64,000 bases of DNA from G963674665 sp963674665 (GTDB lineage Bacteria; Desulfobacterota; Desulfovibrionia; Desulfovibrionales; Desulfovibrionaceae), in assembly GCA_963674665.2 (NCBI GenBank), contig CAXXPL010000005.1, forward strand, positions 124,001 to 188,000, read 5' to 3'. Both the position numbers and the translations under genes were made by a program. Shown piece after piece: positions 9,713 through 16,375 of this stretch (position 1 is its first letter; each line of letters begins with the position of its first letter). The notes beneath the pieces are model-generated. The model was not told the origin of the DNA, made no database searches, and saw only the letters and a program-made list of their open reading frames with translations.

Positions 9713-10789
9713 CTACGCAACCCTCGCTTCATAGGCGCGATTCTCAAGACAAAGCCGCCAGAGCATCACCGCAAGCTTTCGCGCCACAGCTACGATCGCC
9801 TTTTGCTTCACGTTGTGTCGGGCCATAAGTTTGTTATACAGGGCTCGTGCTCTCGGGTCCTTGCGTTTGAACACCCATGCGGCTTCAACAAGCAACGCGC
9901 GCAGCATCCTCTGGCCCACCGGCCGCAGCCGATTCGAGCCACTGCTCTCGCCGCTCTGCCAGGCCATGGGCGCCAGCCCCAGGTAGCTTGCTACCTGCTC
10001 CGTGTTGAGGAAACGCTCGGGCGAAAAGAGTTCCAGCCTGAACGCCATCGCCACCAGCGGCCCCACGCCCGGCACGGTCTGCAAATTTGCCACGACATCC
10101 TTATGGATGTCCTTCTCTCCCGCCTTTTTAATAAGTTGCATCACGGCATCGCGCTCGACGATCCAAAAGCGCAGCTCATTGAGCAGGCTATCGAGGGTGA
10201 GCCGCGCCTCGTCAGGGAGTGGAGCCTTCTCAAGCGCGCGGATGGCCCGCTTGCTCCAATTATTGAGGCCCGTCGGTTCGGCGACGCCAAACTCAAGCAA
10301 CAGCGAGCGGATGCGTTGCTTGCATGCGCGCAGTCCTTTACCGATTTGGTCGCGGCGACGGACCAGGGTACGTTCGGCCTCCTGTCCCTCGCTAGGTACA
10401 GCGATAGGCTTGAGCAGGTCTTTTGCGGCGTAGATGGCCAGCTTGCGGCAGTCGAGACTATCGGTCTTGGCGCCGGGTGTGGGTTGGCGAGGGATACGGC
10501 AGGACGCCGCGACGATGGTGCGATGCCCCGCTGAATGCAAAATACGAGCGAGCGCGAATCCCGTGGGCCCGCTCTCGTAAGCCACCGCACCAATGGGTGC
10601 TCCGAGATCGTCAATGAGCTTAAGTACGTGGTTGGGGTCAGCGGGAGCGACGACAGTCGCCAAGTCTCCATCAGCACATAATATTGCAATATGATACGAT
10701 TTTTTATGCACATCCAGACCGATGTAAATGGGCTGATGAGGATAATGATCCACAAACGCTTTCATTTCTGCTAACTTTTTTTCAGCCAT
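9713..10789 (-). CDS. IS110-family DEDD transposase
   Basis: A 358-residue transposase/recombinase. The N-terminal RuvC-like DEDD domain is seen as YIGLDVHKK near residue 22, AYESGPTG, and GAKTDSLDCRKLA, giving the Asp, Glu, Asp, Asp pattern. The C-terminal transposase_20 domain follows with VPGVGPLVAMAF, YLGLAP and the conserved SGSNRLRPVGQRMLR serine region. The length is normal and no stop or frameshift is seen, so it may be active. The start has an AAGGAGA ribosome site, partly inside a hairpin (see 10786-10854). Members of this family use a bridge RNA to choose target and donor. Confidence 0.93.
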   Translation of the reverse strand: MAEKKLAEMKAFVDHYPHQPIYIGLDVHKKSYHIAILCADGDLATVVAPADPNHVLKLIDDLGAPIGAVAYESGPTGFALARILHSAGHRTIVAASCRIPRQPTPGAKTDSLDCRKLAIYAAKDLLKPIAVPSEGQEAERTLVRRRDQIGKGLRACKQRIRSLLLEFGVAEPTGLNNWSKRAIRALEKAPLPDEARLTLDSLLNELRFWIVERDAVMQLIKKAGEKDIHKDVVANLQTVPGVGPLVAMAFRLELFSPERFLNTEQVASYLGLAPMAWQSGESSGSNRLRPVGQRMLRALLVEAAWVFKRKDPRARALYNKLMARHNVKQKAIVAVARKLAVMLWRLCLENRAYEARVA

Positions 10790-10854
10790 GTTGGTCTCCT
10801 TTGGCTAGAATTGAGTGTAGTGACCAACTCTTAGCTCATTCGAGGCCAACATGG
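10786..10854 (-). promoter_or_regulatory. Inverted repeats over the transposase start
   Basis: In the leader, GTTGGTC (10790-10796) next to the start codon pairs with GACCAAC at 10822-10828. A second perfect nine-base pair set, CCATGTTGG (10786-10794) and CCAACATGG (10846-10854), overlaps the start codon. Either pairing would hide the start or ribosome site in transcripts reading through, a device known from other transposase genes; here it is inferred from pairing only. Confidence 0.4.
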
Positions 10855-10872
10855 TATTTTGGGTAGAGGGGG

Positions 10873-10908
10873 CTGGGGAGGGACTTTTTGCAAAATGTCC
10901 CTCCCCAG
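10873..10908. terminator. Hairpin between the IS and the LAB_N-like gene
   Basis: A perfect 12-base-pair stem, CTGGGGAGGGAC and its complement, around an AT-rich loop that is itself self-complementary. It sits 29 bases past the stop of the minus-strand membrane protein gene and probably ends that operon. Confidence 0.55.
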
Positions 10909-10936
10909 GAAAATTTCTTACCATCTAATAATTCAA

Positions 10937-11161
10937 TTATTTTCTATTACCCACGAGCATGATCAGCAGAAGTACTTGCCCCACGAGCAGCAGGACATTG
11001 CTTTGCTGAACCGCAGTAAGCAGCACGAGCGCTCCTCCCGCGAGTGCGGGCCGGAACAGGATGTGTCTGGTTTTTGTTGCGGAGAAACAGAGCGCCCCCC
11101 ACCAGCAGACCTGCAGCAGGGCACCAAGGAGTGTCAGCAGCTGCGGGGCGAGGGAGGGCAT
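10937..11161 (-). CDS. Small membrane protein, lipid A synthesis N-terminal (LAB_N)-like
   Basis: A 74-residue protein with three hydrophobic stretches. The pattern LLGALLQVCWWGALCF, then ALAGGALVLL, then VLLLVGQVLLLI follows the LAB_N family layout of a glycine-rich central helix and a final GQ motif. Such small proteins accompany polyprenyl- or lipid-linked sugar transferases, and here the gene begins five bases after the stop of a GT2 gene, which supports a membrane partner role. The assignment rests on pattern only. Confidence 0.6.
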   Translation of the reverse strand: MPSLAPQLLTLLGALLQVCWWGALCFSATKTRHILFRPALAGGALVLLTAVQQSNVLLLVGQVLLLIMLVGNRK

Positions 11162-11166
11162 GGGGG

Positions 11167-11907
11167 CTAGCGCTTTTCCCTGATTTTGTAATCGATGAAG
11201 CGCATCTGCATCCAGCGTACGGCCAGCAGGTCGCTCCAGGTGGTGAGGGCGCGGTCCAGGACGCCGTACTTGGAGCTGCCATGTCTACGGGGGCGGTGGT
11301 TGACCTTGACTTCGGCCACTGTGGCCCCGCGCATCTTCATGAGGGTGGGGAAGAAGCGATGCATGCCTGTGAACATGGGGACTTCGCGGATCATGGCGGC
11401 GCGCATCAGCTTGAGGGAGCACCCGGTGTCCTTGACGGTCTCGCGGCTGACCTTGTTCCTGATCCAGTTGGCGATCCTGGAGGCTTTGCGCTTGGCCCAG
11501 GTGTCCTTGCGCTCCGCGCGCCAGCCGATGACCATGTCGTACCCCTGGTCATAGATGTCCAGCATGGCCGGGATGTCCGCGGGGTCATTCTGGAGGTCCG
11601 CATCCATGGTGATGATGACCTCGCCACGGGCGTGCCTGAACCCGGCTGCAAAGGCGGCGGATTGGCCACAGTTGCGCTCGAAGACCAGATAGCCGACGTG
11701 TTCGTGCTTATCGGCGAGCTGTTTGATAACGGCAAGGGTGGTATCCGTGCTGCCGTCGTCAACAAAGATGCACTCCCAGGAGCGCTCCAGGCCACGGAGA
11801 GCCGAGTGGATTTCCGCAAGGGTTTCCGGTAGGTTGTCCGCCTCATTGTAGGCGGGGATGACTATGGAGAGTTGGGGCGTGTTCATGATGACATTGAGTT
11901 GTTGCAT
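11167..11907 (-). CDS. Family 2 glycosyltransferase, DPM1-like
   Basis: A 246-residue GT-A fold transferase. SIVIPAYNEADNLP near the N-terminus, FVDDGSTD, and the metal-binding DADLQNDP motif are all present, followed by NHRPRRHGSSKYG, typical of polyprenyl-phosphate sugar synthases. There are no clear C-terminal membrane helices; the LAB_N-like protein encoded next may provide the membrane part. A second possible start (Met8) exists and neither has a strong ribosome site. It probably makes a lipid-linked sugar for envelope glycans; the sugar is unknown. Confidence 0.85.
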   Translation of the reverse strand: MQQLNVIMNTPQLSIVIPAYNEADNLPETLAEIHSALRGLERSWECIFVDDGSTDTTLAVIKQLADKHEHVGYLVFERNCGQSAAFAAGFRHARGEVIITMDADLQNDPADIPAMLDIYDQGYDMVIGWRAERKDTWAKRKASRIANWIRNKVSRETVKDTGCSLKLMRAAMIREVPMFTGMHRFFPTLMKMRGATVAEVKVNHRPRRHGSSKYGVLDRALTTWSDLLAVRWMQMRFIDYKIREKR

Positions 11908-11945
11908 AGTGGATTTCGTGGTTGAAGTAAACGAAGCGCGTGCAG

Positions 11946-12875
11946 CTAAGGTCGGTCAACCTTTATCGCGCTTCTCTGTCTGAGGATGCGGGACTCCTGA
12001 CGATGGAGGTTGATGCCGTCCATGAGGTAGATGATTACGCCAAGCCAGATGCAACAGAAGGTGACCAGGCTGACAAGGCCGAATTCCTCGCCATAGCGGA
12101 ACACGCCGAGCAGAAACATGCCTGTGGGGGCGATGTACTGCATGATGCCAACGGTGACCAGGCGCAGACGCTGCACCGCAAAGTTGAAGAAGAGCAGAGG
12201 AACGGCGGTGACCAGCCCCGCACCGAAGAGCAGCATGTCCTGCGTCGCGTTGCCGGCGAACATGGCGCCGGTTCCCTGGAGGCTGTACTGAATGAGCACC
12301 CCACCGGCAGGGAAGGTCAGCAACAGGGTCTCGAAGAACAGGCTTGCAATTGGCGGGGCGTCCACGATTTTTCGTATCAGCCCGTAGAGAGCGAAGGAAA
12401 AGGCCAGGGCAAGGGCGATCCAGGGCAGCCTGCCGTAGTGGACCACGCTGATCAGCACGCCGATGACGGCAAAGGCGATGGCCAGGCTCTGGCGCCTGTT
12501 CAGGGTGTCCCGGAATACGAGAAATCCGAGCAGGGCATTGACCAGCGGGTTGATGTAATACCCCAGGCTGGTCTCCACCACATGGTTGTTGTTCACCGCC
12601 CAGACGAAAATGAACCAGTTCACTGCCAGAAGAACGGCCGTCAACATGAGATAGAGCACGCAGCGCCTGCTCCTGAGCAGGTTCCCGAACCTGCCCCATC
12701 GTCTCTGCAGGGTCATGGCGATGCCCAGTAGTACCATGCACCAGACAATTCGGTGGCAAATCATTTCGAGGGGGGGTACTGCGTTGAGCGCCTTCCAGTA
12801 CATGGGAAGCAGCCCCCAGCTGATGAAAGCGGCAGCCGCTCCGAGAATTCCGGATGTTGTGCGAGAGAGAACCAT
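11946..12875 (-). CDS. rarD: RarD-type EamA transporter
   Basis: A 309-residue membrane protein with about ten hydrophobic segments in two EamA repeats. The N-terminus (GILGAAAAFISWGLLPMYWKAL), the segment NWFIFVWAVNNNHVVETSLGYYINPLV and the C-terminal TGMFLLGVF region are the marks of the RarD subfamily, whose substrate is not established. The ATG at 12875 follows AAGGA; the much longer open frame upstream is not convincing. It is divergent from a TetR regulator across 315 bp, which suggests that regulator may control it. Confidence 0.85.
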   Translation of the reverse strand: MVLSRTTSGILGAAAAFISWGLLPMYWKALNAVPPLEMICHRIVWCMVLLGIAMTLQRRWGRFGNLLRSRRCVLYLMLTAVLLAVNWFIFVWAVNNNHVVETSLGYYINPLVNALLGFLVFRDTLNRRQSLAIAFAVIGVLISVVHYGRLPWIALALAFSFALYGLIRKIVDAPPIASLFFETLLLTFPAGGVLIQYSLQGTGAMFAGNATQDMLLFGAGLVTAVPLLFFNFAVQRLRLVTVGIMQYIAPTGMFLLGVFRYGEEFGLVSLVTFCCIWLGVIIYLMDGINLHRQESRILRQRSAIKVDRP

Positions 12876-13118
12876 ATATTCCTTCAACGGGAGGGCGGTC
12901 GAACAAACCGCTGATGTGGGTTTCCCCCGATATTTCCGCGCAGGGCGGATCAAGAATCGTCGAGGATGAGACAAGCGAAAGCGGATGGGGAGCAATAGCC
13001 CAAAAAAAAGTGCTTGAAAAGGCTTTCCCCATGAACGCGGGCGCTCGGAAAGAATCCTGAAGCTTACGGAATTGTAAAGTGGCATGATTTTACTGTGTTG
13101 AAATATTCGGCAATTGAA

Positions 13119-13148
13119 TTGACAGGCTTGACTGGAGGAGGGTAAACT
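13119..13148 (+). promoter_or_regulatory. Promoter of the TetR-family gene
   Basis: TTGACA at 13119-13124 and TAAACT at 13143-13148 are separated by 18 bases, a good sigma-70-type match. Confidence 0.6.
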
Positions 13149-13161
13149 CTTACTAATGAAT

Positions 13162-13179
13162 TGTTTGGTTGACCAAACA
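13162..13179. promoter_or_regulatory. TetR-type operator palindrome
   Basis: TGTTTGGT, two bases, then ACCAAACA: a perfect 18-bp palindrome about 14 bp past the -10 box and ending 11 bp before the regulator's ATG. This is where an autorepressing TetR protein would bind. Confidence 0.75.
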
Positions 13180-13190
13180 GAGGATTCGAA

Positions 13191-13802
13191 ATGACGAGCC
13201 AAGACCGCATAATCAAATCCGCCATCGCCCTTTTCGGGGAGCGTGGATACGAAAGCACCTCCCTGAAGGACATTGGGGCCGACGCAGGGCATGCCGCGGG
13301 TTTGATCACCCATCATTTCAAGACCAAGGCGGCCCTGTTTCTGACCTGCGGGCTCACCGTCCTGGATGATATTTATGAGAATCTGGACCAGGCATCGCAG
13401 GAAGCCGACAACGGCATGGATAAGGTCCTGGCTTTTCATGACAGCTTTGTAAGCTATGCTGTACAGAACCGGTCGGCCTACCTCGTCATCGTTAAGTTGT
13501 CGCCGTTTTCAGTAAGTCGTCCGGAGTTGACAAGCGAAGAAATCAATTGGAAGATGAGCAGCATGCTTAACCTGCTTGGAAAGGGCTTGAACCTGGGACT
13601 CGCTGAAAAGTCCATTGCGCCGCTCCTGCGTGACGGCTTACAGGTGGACATTCAGGAGTATGCGTTGACAGTATTTTCAGTGGTCATGGGCGCCGCGCGC
13701 ACCATCTCCATTTCACCATACGCTCAGGATGGATTGCAGGTGACTTCAAGGAATTTTCTTCGCAAAGCCCTCTCCACCGGCGACTCTATCTCGACCTCGT
13801 AA
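13191..13802 (+). CDS. TetR-family transcriptional regulator
   Basis: A 203-residue repressor with an N-terminal helix-turn-helix (IIKSAIALFGERGYESTSLK then HAAGLITHHFKTKAALF) and a C-terminal ligand-binding part with a CerR/PsrA-like feel. The ATG at 13191 has AGAGGA just upstream, overlapping the end of the operator palindrome. It is divergent from rarD, so it probably represses itself and perhaps the transporter. The ligand is unknown. Confidence 0.88.
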   Translation: MTSQDRIIKSAIALFGERGYESTSLKDIGADAGHAAGLITHHFKTKAALFLTCGLTVLDDIYENLDQASQEADNGMDKVLAFHDSFVSYAVQNRSAYLVIVKLSPFSVSRPELTSEEINWKMSSMLNLLGKGLNLGLAEKSIAPLLRDGLQVDIQEYALTVFSVVMGAARTISISPYAQDGLQVTSRNFLRKALSTGDSISTS

Positions 13803-14106
13803 ATTTACTCTCATACTCTCTCTCTCCCTTACCAGTGGCTAGTCTGACGCCCCCTTGCGGGGCGTCGGGCGCTTCTTGCCCCTTGTTTCCGAGGGAAGGG
13901 GGGAGTGCCTGATGTTGACCTCCGACTCCTCTGTTGGTAGGGACATAATTGATCCTCATTTCATAGTGCAGTAACCGGCTGGTGTTCCGAGAGCATGTTG
14001 CGGGCTTTTTCGGTTCGTTCCGGAGTTGGCGTTTCGACTGTTTCGGCTCTGCGACCGCGCATGTCCAAGTGTTTGTATCCCAACATTCACTACCAGAGAG
14101 CTGTGT
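13803..14106. other. Intergenic region after the TetR gene
   Basis: Contains the terminator at 13846-13866 and a probable promoter stretch for the next gene. No further feature was seen. Confidence 0.4.
13846..13866 (+). terminator. Terminator of the TetR-family gene
   Basis: GACGCCCC, a five-base loop, then GGGGCGTC, a perfect eight-base-pair stem 44 bases past the stop. The T-run after it is weak. Confidence 0.55.
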
Positions 14107-14547
14107 ATGAACCCGAGCAAATGGTGTCGCGCGTTGTCGATGGCTGGTGTGATTTTCTGCGGGCTATTGTTGTTCTGCTGTACCGAGGCCCTTTCGGATG
14201 ACGGAATGGTGCACGAGGTGAACGGATGGTACTACTACGAGTCCGATACATTCGATCTTGCGGAGATTACCGGATTCTCGGACAACCAGCATCCCGGTGT
14301 GAGCGAGTCCGACGGCTCCTTTCAGTATGACGAACTGGGCAGGATTACCCGGCTCACCATCGTCAACTACTATACCGAGGAGGTGCTGGGCACTGTTCCC
14401 GTCACCTACAAGGGCAACGATCTCTATATCAACGGCAAGTATGCCGGTACCTACGACAACGGTTCGGAGGACACCGCCAACCAGCCCAGCGGTGAGGTGA
14501 CCAGCGAGGAAACCACGCGGCAGACCGCCGGGTCACCAAACGTCTAG
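14107..14547 (+). CDS. Secreted protein of unknown function, probably the front part of an autotransporter
   Basis: A 146-residue protein with a signal peptide (basic start, then GVIFCGLLLFCCTEALS). The rest is a small Tyr/Asp/Gly-rich domain (WYYYESDTFDLAEITGF) ending in a Ser/Thr/Glu-rich tail. No family was recognised. Its stop TAG overlaps the first base of the next open frame, which encodes an autotransporter barrel lacking a signal peptide. The most economical reading is that both parts were one protein and are split by a one-base shift between 14496 and 14547, where both frames are open. The ATG at 14107 has AGAGAG upstream. Confidence 0.65.
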   Translation: MNPSKWCRALSMAGVIFCGLLLFCCTEALSDDGMVHEVNGWYYYESDTFDLAEITGFSDNQHPGVSESDGSFQYDELGRITRLTIVNYYTEEVLGTVPVTYKGNDLYINGKYAGTYDNGSEDTANQPSGEVTSEETTRQTAGSPNV

Positions 14548-15461
14548 TGGGGACGCGCGTGGCCTCGGTTCTCGCGCCCAAGCCGTTCAGCTCTTCGCCG
14601 GTCAAGATTCCGGGGCAAGAGCCCGAGGTCAGCTACAAGCTGCAGGATGCCACCACAAAAAACGCCGCCGCCCTGCACAAGGGAGTGGCGGCAGGCGAGG
14701 AAGCCCGGAGTTGGGGCGTCTGGGCCAACGGTGCCCTCTCCCTGCAAGGGAACACCAGCAACGACGCGGACAGCTACGGCACGGTGGTGGCCACCATGCT
14801 GGGCGTGGACTACCTCATCGCAGACCGCGTACTGCTGGGCCTGGCCGTTGGATATGACCACTCCTGGCTGAAGACCGACTTCAACAACGGCAGTTTCTAC
14901 AGCAACGGCCTTACCTTCAGCCCCTATCTGGGCGTCTCCATCCTGGACGAACTGGTGCTGGATGTGACTGGCGCGGTGGCCTTTGTCTCCAACCACGGGG
15001 AGCGCTCCACCGACACTCTGAACATCAGCGGCAATTACCAGTCCTTGCGCACCATGATCAGCTCCACCCTCAATTATTACTACATCCTGGATAACTGGAG
15101 CTTCAACGCCTACACCGGGTTCATGTATGCCAACGAGGCGGCCGAAGGCTACACCGAGAAGGGGCTCTTCAACTACCGCAACAGGGTCTCGGCCGAAGAC
15201 ACCTATGTCGGTGAATGGAGTTTCGGGGGGCGTGTGGGGTATTCCTTCGACTGGGGGCAGCCCTACATCGGCCTGGCCTACCTCTGGGACCCCTGGATGA
15301 GCGGTCCCGACTCCCTGGACAACGACGAGCTTGAGGCCACTATCGGTGTGAACTTCTCTCCCAGCGATGTGTTATCCATCTCCCTGGAGGTCAATCACTC
15401 ATTTTTGCGCGAGTACGTGCAGAGTACCACTTTCATGTGCACCGCGCGGTATATGTTCTGA
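14547..15461 (+). CDS. Autotransporter beta-barrel domain (separate frame)
   Basis: A 304-residue stretch whose C-terminal 260 residues match an autotransporter barrel: SWGVWANGALSLQGN, VVATMLGVDYLIADRVLLGLAVGYDHSW, repeating amphipathic beta strands and a final Phe (ARYMF). The barrel would sit in the outer membrane. The stretch has no signal peptide of its own and its only near start is a GTG that overlaps the previous stop, so as it stands it could not be exported. Translation of the same frame continues open upstream to 14496, which supports a frameshift within a longer gene. Confidence 0.75.
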   Translation: MGTRVASVLAPKPFSSSPVKIPGQEPEVSYKLQDATTKNAAALHKGVAAGEEARSWGVWANGALSLQGNTSNDADSYGTVVATMLGVDYLIADRVLLGLAVGYDHSWLKTDFNNGSFYSNGLTFSPYLGVSILDELVLDVTGAVAFVSNHGERSTDTLNISGNYQSLRTMISSTLNYYYILDNWSFNAYTGFMYANEAAEGYTEKGLFNYRNRVSAEDTYVGEWSFGGRVGYSFDWGQPYIGLAYLWDPWMSGPDSLDNDELEATIGVNFSPSDVLSISLEVNHSFLREYVQSTTFMCTARYMF

Positions 15462-15527
15462 CAAGACGCTTGCCTCGTCTTGTGTCAGAGGGTATGAAGG
15501 CGAACCCCCTAAAGACGAGGCAAGCAC
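15462..15527 (+). promoter_or_regulatory. Mutually exclusive hairpins covering a ribosome site
   Basis: Arm A CAAGACG (15462-15468) pairs with CGTCTTG (15476-15482). The overlapping arm GCTTGCCTCGTCTT (15468-15481) instead pairs perfectly, 14 of 14, with AAGACGAGGCAAGC (15512-15525). The last arm contains the likely ribosome site (GAGG at 15517-15520) of the gene at 15528. Thus one fold frees and the other hides the ribosome site, like a translational switch. Confidence 0.5.
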
Positions 15528-15959
15528 ATGAAAGCACAACATTTTTTTATCCCCGCTGTCCTGTATCTGCTTCTTTTTGCGGTATCCCCCATGGAGAGCC
15601 TGGCCGACCTGGAGCAGGCAGGTAAAACAGGAGTGAACGAGATCCTGGATCAACCCGAGGTGCAACGTTTTCTCGGTATGGTTCCGGGATTTCTGCTTTG
15701 GGCCAGGGGACTGGGCATCATCTTCAATGTCGCCCCTTCCAGTGGAATATTGCAACAGGAGCCTGTGGCATCCAGGTTCGACGAATACCTGCGGAGCAAG
15801 GGCTGGGACAAGGATCGCTTCCTGTTTCTGCTGTGCCTGACCAGCGCCGGCGCCCAGGGAAATCACGCCAAATGCATGCGTAAACTGCGGGCCGACGAGG
15901 AGGCCCTTTTGCGGGATTTCAGCGTGGACACCATGGTGGCCTACGGCACCGGACCTTGA
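15528..15959 (+). CDS. Exported protein of unknown function
   Basis: A 143-residue protein with an evident signal peptide (MKAQHFFIPAVLYLLLFAVSP, likely cut after SLA). The mature part is helical and includes a hydrophobic stretch (MVPGFLLWARGLGIIFNVAP) and a conserved-looking pair of cysteines. No family was recognised. The gene follows the autotransporter barrel by 66 bases, and that spacer carries a possible RNA switch over its ribosome site, so expression may be tied to the upstream transcript. Confidence 0.65.
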   Translation: MKAQHFFIPAVLYLLLFAVSPMESLADLEQAGKTGVNEILDQPEVQRFLGMVPGFLLWARGLGIIFNVAPSSGILQQEPVASRFDEYLRSKGWDKDRFLFLLCLTSAGAQGNHAKCMRKLRADEEALLRDFSVDTMVAYGTGP

Positions 15960-16052
15960 ATTTGTAGAAGAAGAAACAATACGAGGGGGAACAATATTGC
16001 ACAAGATTCTTCCCCTGACGGTCCTCTTTCCAGGAATTCGATGTTTGTCAGG

Positions 16053-16076
16053 AGGGGCCTTTTTCAAAGGGCCCCT
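16053..16076. terminator. Convergent terminator hairpin
   Basis: AGGGGCC and GGCCCCT pair around a ten-base loop. It lies between the plus-strand gene ending at 15959 and the minus-strand secretion operon ending at 16104 and could end both. Confidence 0.55.
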
Positions 16077-16103
16077 TGTGCTGATAATCTTCCCTTGAAA
16101 AGT

Positions 16104-16373
16104 CTATCTCCTCAAAAAGGAGCGAGACAGGAGTTCCCGGGCGGGAATCGCATCCGAGTCGGTATGCGGTGGTGGGGGTGTTTCGAGGCGTTCCATGGCC
16201 TGCTTCAGGGCCCGAACATCGCCATCCCCGGGCTGGGGCAGTTCCAGTTCAGCGGGCGGAGCGATTTTTCGATACTCCGGGCGCTCTTCGGCGCAGAGCC
16301 AGGCCACAAGGCCGAGGAGCAGCACCATGCAGAATCCGAGCCGGAGCACGACATGCCAACGCGTGGGGTGCAT
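16104..16373 (-). CDS. Small inner-membrane protein at the end of the secretion operon
   Basis: An 89-residue protein with one N-terminal membrane helix (LRLGFCMVLLLGLVAWLCA) and a proline-rich periplasmic tail. Its ATG is two bases after the stop of the PilN/GspL-like gene. Size, topology and position suggest a PilP/GspC-like linker that connects the inner-membrane platform to other parts, but no sequence motif proves it. Confidence 0.6.
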   Translation of the reverse strand: MHPTRWHVVLRLGFCMVLLLGLVAWLCAEERPEYRKIAPPAELELPQPGDGDVRALKQAMERLETPPPPHTDSDAIPARELLSRSFLRR

Positions 16374-16375
16374 GG

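Larger units (their letters stand above)
9428..10860 (-). mobile_element. IS110-family insertion sequence (ends approximate)
   Basis: The element is defined by an intact transposase at 9713-10789 lying between the metG terminator and an unrelated glycan gene pair. About 300 bp on the transposase's 3' side and about 70 bp on its 5' side have no host function that can be seen. IS110-family elements usually lack terminal inverted repeats and target duplications, so the exact ends cannot be read from this sequence. The long non-coding side being 3' of the transposase fits the IS1111 subgroup, where the bridge RNA is encoded downstream. A GTACCG/CGGTAC hairpin at 9491-9505 lies in that stretch. 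Confidence 0.65.
12876..13190. other. Divergent promoter region of rarD and the TetR gene
   Basis: No gene is seen in these 315 bp. The tetR-proximal side holds a clear promoter and an operator palindrome, listed separately. Nothing else stands out on the rarD side. Confidence 0.6.

Noticed and set aside
11956..13032. Long open frame overlapping rarD in another frame
   Set aside because: Arg/Pro/Ser-rich translation without any motif; the RarD frame has clear membrane helices and family motifs.
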